Shown here: positions 61,001 to 64,000 of the stretch, piece after piece
How positions within the stretch are numbered: the first letter of the stretch is position 1
Layout of the letters: each line of letters opens with the position of its first letter
Source: Notamacropus eugenii
Lineage: Eukaryota; Chordata; Mammalia; Diprotodontia; Macropodidae
Direction: 5' to 3'
NCBI RefSeq assembly: GCF_028372415.1
Contig: NC_092873.1
Location: 355,350,128 to 355,414,127 of the forward strand
Length of the DNA: 64,000 nucleotides
The notes under the pieces: model-generated
What the model was told of the DNA's origin: nothing
The model's database searches: none
What the model saw: the letters and a program-made list of their open reading frames with translations, nothing else
Position numbers and translations under genes: made by a program

Positions 61001-63364
61001 ACTATAATTTTAATGTAGGGCATAATTGATCTACAGATGAGGCTGCTGGGTGGTCTAGTGGCTATAGTACCAGGCTTAAACTCAAGAATATTCATCTTCC
61101 TGAGTTCAAATCTGACCTCAGATACTTACTAGCTGTGTGACCCTAGACAAGTCGCTTAGATTGTTTGCCTTAGTTTCCTCATCTGTAAAATGAGCTGGAC
61201 GAGGAAATGGCAAACTGCTCCAGTATCTTTGCCAGGAACATGCCAAATGAGGTTAAAAAGAGTAAGAGACAATTAAAACAACAGAAACAACAAAAATCTA
61301 CACAACATTTAGGCATGTTTACTCAGTCAAAATCTTAACTTTCTATCAATTTTTTTTTTATTGTTGAAACTTTCCGTTCATGTTGACTGAGTGGACAGAA
61401 TAAGTTGATGGGATAAGAACAGAGTATCTCTCTCCTTAAAAGTGCTAAAAAGGTTAAGATATTAACCCTAGAATCTCCTGACTTCAGAACTCTGGATAGG
61501 AAAGCTCATTTTTCAGGTTTCCTTGTCACCGGCTTAGGCTAAGGGAAGAAAGCATTAAAGGACGAGAAAGCCTCCAGAACTCAGGAGGTCACCCAGGCAG
61601 ACATGCATTACCTGCCGTGATTGCATTGCCACCCTTGCATTTTAGGGGGAGAAGAGAGAGAGATAAATCACTTACTTCCTCACCCTCAAAATCCAAGAGA
61701 AGGAAAGTACATGCCAATAAAAGGGCCTGAAAGAGGACTAAAGAGGGAAGCCTCACTCTTGAAAGACTAACTAGCAAGGGAAGAGGTTCTTTGGCAAAAA
61801 TCTATCACCCTGCCCCTTATACCCCACAGTAACAAGTCATTTTCAGTGCAAACTTGGGCATTGTGGACCAGTCAGAAAGGAAGATTCTTGTCACCAAAGT
61901 CTTTGGCACTGTCAGATGGTGCAGCATCAGAGTCTCAGAGTATTTTATGACCTTACAGGAGAGGCATTACCATCTGCTGACCTTAGTAACATGGAACTTT
62001 TCCATCTGATTTGTAATGGAAACCTTTCAGATATGTTTTCTCTTGCATTAGAATGTGAGTTACTTGAGATCAAAAACTGTCTGACTTTTCTAGGTGCATC
62101 CCCAGCACTTGAGTGCTGTGCTTTGCACCTAGTCAGTGTTGAATGAAAGTTTCATTTATTCAGTCAGGAGTTACTGTATCTTCTCAGCAAGGCACATGTC
62201 TTTCAACAAGGGACCAGAGCACATGTCCAGCTCTGTAGGAGGTGTGCCATGCAAGGAATTCCAGAAAATCGGGAATTCCTCTGATTACCACACTCAAATC
62301 CTTTTTAGATCTACAGGCAGAAAATAACTATCATATTTCACAAGACTGAGCTGATAACTCTTCTGCTAATTCAGAAATCGCCCACCTATCCCCAAGTATC
62401 GTCGTTCATTTCCACAGCCCTATTTGAATGAAATAATGGCCACAGCAAATAGTAGCGTATGGTTTTGTTTCTTCCCTACTCCATCTCTATTTCAGAACAG
62501 GCCTGCAAGCACAGAAAGTAGCTAAGGAAGAAAGTGAGGAAGACTCAGTGTTGTTAATAGTCTTCTTAATAGAGTTTACTCTTCTTATCAATTTACCAAT
62601 TGCCAACTTACAGAAGTAACTTCCCTATTTGTGCTGGGTAAGTAAATTACTTAAGCCAGGTGAAAAGAATATACCATCCCCCATAAGAGCCCTTCTTCAT
62701 AACAAAAAGTTGCACATAACTGACCAACAAAATGTGCTGTTATGTCTGCACACGTCATAGTCACTGCCATGGCCCCAGACTCTACTGATAGCAGGTGAGT
62801 ATATTCTCTGGAACAAAGACTGGTTCTTTCTAGGTTCCAACTACTGTTTAGTGTTGTTTTGTTTACATCGTTATAGTCATGTATTTTGTTTCCCCGGTTC
62901 TGCTTTCTTTGCTCTGTATGAATTCCCATAAGTCTCATGTTCCTCTGTATTCCTCATAGTCATTCTTTCTGGCACAAATAAAAATAGTGATTTTATTACT
63001 GTGACTATTTATGGATCTTGGATGAAGGACAAGGTGGCAAAGCAATTTTTCTGGGTTGGTAAATTTTGTTTATTTGCAACTGATATGTGTAGCAAAGAAA
63101 ATCATACTGAACATACATTATTTATATTTCCATCTGCTTTAGGATACCAGGAACCTGATTATGCATATCAGATGACTGTACGATTTACCACAGATTCTTG
63201 TAGTGGAAAAAAAAATTCTCAGTTCTTCCAATTACTGATGAAGATCTTAAATGAAATCATCTTTGATTTGACATGCCACATTGAAGCACCATCATATAAA
63301 TGCCATTTCCTTGAAATTCCAAAACAACATGGCCTCAAGAATGAGCTGTTCATAGCCTTTCAAG
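54951..63364 (+). CDS. ZPBP2: ZPBP2, 5' part of gene, exons 1-5 (partial)
   Basis: Zona pellucida binding protein 2 is a secreted protein of the sperm acrosome, paralogous to ZPBP1, needed for normal acrosome and sperm-head shape in mouse and implicated in zona binding. Five plus-strand exons join to 628 nt (209 codons plus one base) with no frame break. Family matches include [49 protein letters not shown] and HELFIAFQ-like NELFIAFQ. A hydrophobic N-terminus ([13 protein letters not shown]) fits a signal peptide. C55 and C109 (YIC motif) fit the Ig-like domain. C155, C180 and C189 fall in the family-specific Cys-rich part. Human ZPBP2 has about 338 residues, so roughly the last 130 residues lie past the window. 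All five introns are phase 1. Confidence 0.96.
55364..55429 (+). CDS. ZPBP2: ZPBP2 exon 2 (66 nt)
   Basis: The acceptor is tttctttcttag and the donor GTAATA. It encodes [20 protein letters not shown] followed by HP. Only the spacing and the YIYGNIGHP end (human FIYGKTGQP, from memory) are conserved; the segment just after the signal peptide is strongly diverged. The nearby alternative AG three bases later would introduce a stop, so this acceptor is preferred. Confidence 0.87.
55430..56776. other. ZPBP2: ZPBP2 intron 2
   Basis: A MIR-like piece lies at about 55540-55610. An antisense L2 element fills 56000-56625, with a G-rich run at 56077-56094. Nothing else recognised. Confidence 0.65.
56000..56625 (-). 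repeat. L2 LINE, 3' part, antisense
   Basis: Contains atgccagacactatgggatc, tgttcagggaacttatagtg, cttttattttatcctatagg and tgctgtggttcattgagaag. Confidence 0.6.
56777..56902 (+). CDS. ZPBP2: ZPBP2 exon 3 (126 nt), first half of Ig-like domain
   Basis: The acceptor is ttcttctatattag and the donor GTAAAT. It encodes residues 40-81, with [20 protein letters not shown] and [13 protein letters not shown]55 is the likely first cysteine of the Ig-like fold, and the Trp in SLWMGP aligns with the family's YLWIGP. Confidence 0.95.
57948..58150 (+). repeat. tRNA-headed SINE
   Basis: Contains ggcctgagtttgaatccagc, gtgaccctgggcaagtcact and aaggtcccttctagccctaa. Confidence 0.7.
58226..58620. repeat. SINE head fragment followed by antisense L2
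   Basis: gtaggtggtgcagtggatag (a SINE start) breaks off after about 30 bases. Antisense L2 text follows: cccctacctttaaggagctt and gaggtttcttggtggagctg. Confidence 0.5.
58743..58996 (-). repeat. MIR-like SINE
   Basis: Contains attattatctccattttgta, gctgaggaaactgaggcaaa and the head ccactatgccacctagctgc. Confidence 0.75.
59040..59390 (-). repeat. L1 LINE 3' fragment
   Basis: Contains gttccccaatcaatgggtcc, actatgaatatttttgtata and tatgggatctttctttctgt. Confidence 0.7.
59895..60482 (-). mobile_element. Older tRNA-derived SINE (BovB-like tail), split by a nested SINE
   Basis: The tail part 59895-59964 (ttcagtcatgtccaactcat, tgaccccatttggggttttc) resumes at 60282 (actagagtggtttgctattt) and ends with the tRNA head near 60482 (gtatccactgcaccacctac). 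The interruption is the SINE at 59965-60281. Confidence 0.85.
59965..60281 (-). mobile_element. Younger marsupial SINE nested in an older SINE
   Basis: Reverse-oriented copy of the 12092 and 30533 family: starts with the GT tail (complement of the CA tail), then gaagaccatgccatcagaga, and ends caccacctagctgcccta. It is flanked by a perfect 11-bp duplication gttttcttggt at 59954-59964 and 60282-60292. Confidence 0.9.
60779..60940 (+). CDS. ZPBP2: ZPBP2 exon 4 (162 nt), second half of Ig-like domain
   Basis: The acceptor is tctttttatttag and the donor a strong GTAAGT. It encodes residues 82-135. [10 protein letters not shown] carries C109, the second Ig-like cysteine (YxC motif), and the exon ends in YTFMVFG-like sequence matching YDFMVFA of the family. 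The stretch [13 protein letters not shown] aligns with the Lys/Glu-rich loop of human ZPBP2. Confidence 0.95.
61039..61297 (+). mobile_element. tRNA-derived SINE with BovB-like tail
   Basis: Contains cctgagttcaaatctgacct, agtttcctcatctgtaaaat and ctgctccagtatctttgcca. Confidence 0.8.
62049..62150 (+). repeat. L2 3' tail
   Basis: Contains agaatgtgagttacttgaga and aggtgcatccccagcacttg. Confidence 0.6.
62855..62985 (-). repeat. L1 LINE 3' fragment
   Basis: Contains ttctgctttctttgctctgt, atgttcctctgtattcctca and tttctggcacaa, parallel to 40330-40420. Confidence 0.5.
63143..63364 (+). CDS. ZPBP2: ZPBP2 exon 5 (222 nt), conserved central domain
   Basis: The acceptor is tttccatctgctttag and the donor GTAGAA. 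It encodes residues 136-209, with [35 protein letters not shown] and NELFIAFQ. This is the best-conserved part of the family in the window. C155, C180 and C189 match family cysteines. The reading frame stays open before and after the exon by chance, so an ORF of 144 codons around it includes intron sequence. Exons 6 onward are outside the window. Confidence 0.96.
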
Positions 63365-63459
63365 GTAGAATTTTTAAAGTATTTTATTTAGTAGGTAGCA
63401 TCATCTTGATCTATAGCAAACCATTAAGATGGTGACTATCATTAATAGCTTTGTGGTGG

Positions 63460-63700
63460 AATTTATTGAATCGTTTTAGTCATGTCCAACTCTTCATGGT
63501 ACCATTTGAGGTTTTCTTGGCAAAGACACTGGAATGGTTTGCCATTTTCTTGTCCAGTTCATTTTACGGAAGAGGATCTGAGGCAAACAGGGTCAAGTGA
63601 CTTGCCCTAGGTCTCACAGCTCAGAAGTGTCTGTGGCCAAATTTGAGCTCAGGAAGATGAGTCTTTGGATTCCAAGTACTGTGTCACCTAGTTGCCCCTG
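63460..63700 (-). mobile_element. tRNA-derived SINE with BovB-like tail
   Basis: Contains tagtcatgtccaactcttca, actggaatggtttgccattt, gacttgccctaggtctcaca and the head gtcacctagttgcccc. Confidence 0.8.
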
Positions 63701-64000
63701 TGGAATGGAATACTGACTGATACATTGTGTCATCTAAATATTATACTTAATATTGAATGCTCTAGGGTATGGGTAACAAATATTGCCTAGCTTTGTAGTG
63801 GTTAGAGTTTTAATCTTACCATCATTTTCCTTGCTGTTTTGTTTGATTAATTTTGGATTTCACCTCAAATTTTGATGTATTGTTTACTTACACTTTGCAA
63901 GACAACCTGATTATATGCAGTATAACCTTTGTCAGTACTGCTGCTGATCACTATATTACTGCACTTGTAGAATTATGTCATTTTAAGTAAAAGTCATGTG
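63701..64000. other. ZPBP2: ZPBP2 intron 5, start
   Basis: AT-rich; I see no gene or repeat that I can name up to the window end. Confidence 0.6.

Larger units (their letters stand above)
60941..63142. other. ZPBP2: ZPBP2 intron 4
   Basis: Holds the SINE at 61039, an L2 tail at 62049 and an L1 piece at 62855. 61300-62045 and 62155-62850 show nothing that I recognise. Confidence 0.65.

Noticed and set aside
63001..63435. 144-codon ORF taken as one exon
   Set aside because: Only 63143-63364 is ZPBP2 exon 5; flanking codons lie beyond good acceptor and donor sites.

Overview
The window looks like nuclear DNA of a marsupial: AT-rich, long introns, and dense old interspersed repeats. The repeats include tRNA-headed SINEs whose tails resemble the ruminant BovB/Bov-tA tail, many L2 and CR1-like LINE pieces, marsupial-type L1 pieces and hAT-like terminal-repeat elements. 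This is not a microbial sequence, so operons and ribosome binding sites do not apply. I recognised families from memory of their sequences and could not search a database, and I cannot name the species.

Two protein-coding genes can be built exon by exon. On the minus strand is the 5' part of IKZF3 (Aiolos, a lymphoid zinc-finger transcription factor). Its exons are exon 1 (ATG plus four bases, 49529-49535), exon 2 (28937-28990), exon 3 (23065-23181) and exon 4 (672-932, with zinc finger 1). The remaining zinc fingers lie beyond base 1. On the plus strand is the 5' part of ZPBP2 (zona pellucida binding protein 2, a sperm acrosome protein). Its five exons are 54951-55002, 55364-55429, 56777-56902, 60779-60940 and 63143-63364, and the gene continues past base 64000. 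The two genes are head to head with about 5.4 kb between their start codons, the same arrangement as IKZF3-ZPBP2 on human 17q12-q21. All nine introns seen are phase 1, and all use GT-AG sites.

Layout: 1-671 is IKZF3 intron 4. 933-23064 is intron 3 (L2, CR1-like, SINE, L1 and a BovB/RTE-like fragment; microsatellites near 4.5 and 10.0 kb). 23182-28936 is intron 2 (L1 3' and 5' pieces and a locally duplicated 190-bp segment). 28991-49528 is intron 1 (SINEs, L2 with a reverse-transcriptase remnant, L1, hAT-like elements, and an unexplained in-frame 108-nt exon-like segment at 48734-48841). 49536-54950 is the divergent intergenic region, with two consensus kappaB motifs near IKZF3 exon 1 and a CpG-rich block carrying a perfect CRE palindrome upstream of ZPBP2. 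55003-64000 is ZPBP2 exons and introns, including a SINE nested in an older SINE with a perfect 11-bp target-site duplication.

The two genes are not a pathway. They are neighbours with different expected expression (lymphocyte versus male germ line) that share one intergenic region. I saw no wholly new system. The least explained items are the exon-like segment in IKZF3 intron 1 and the duplicated repeat junction in intron 2.
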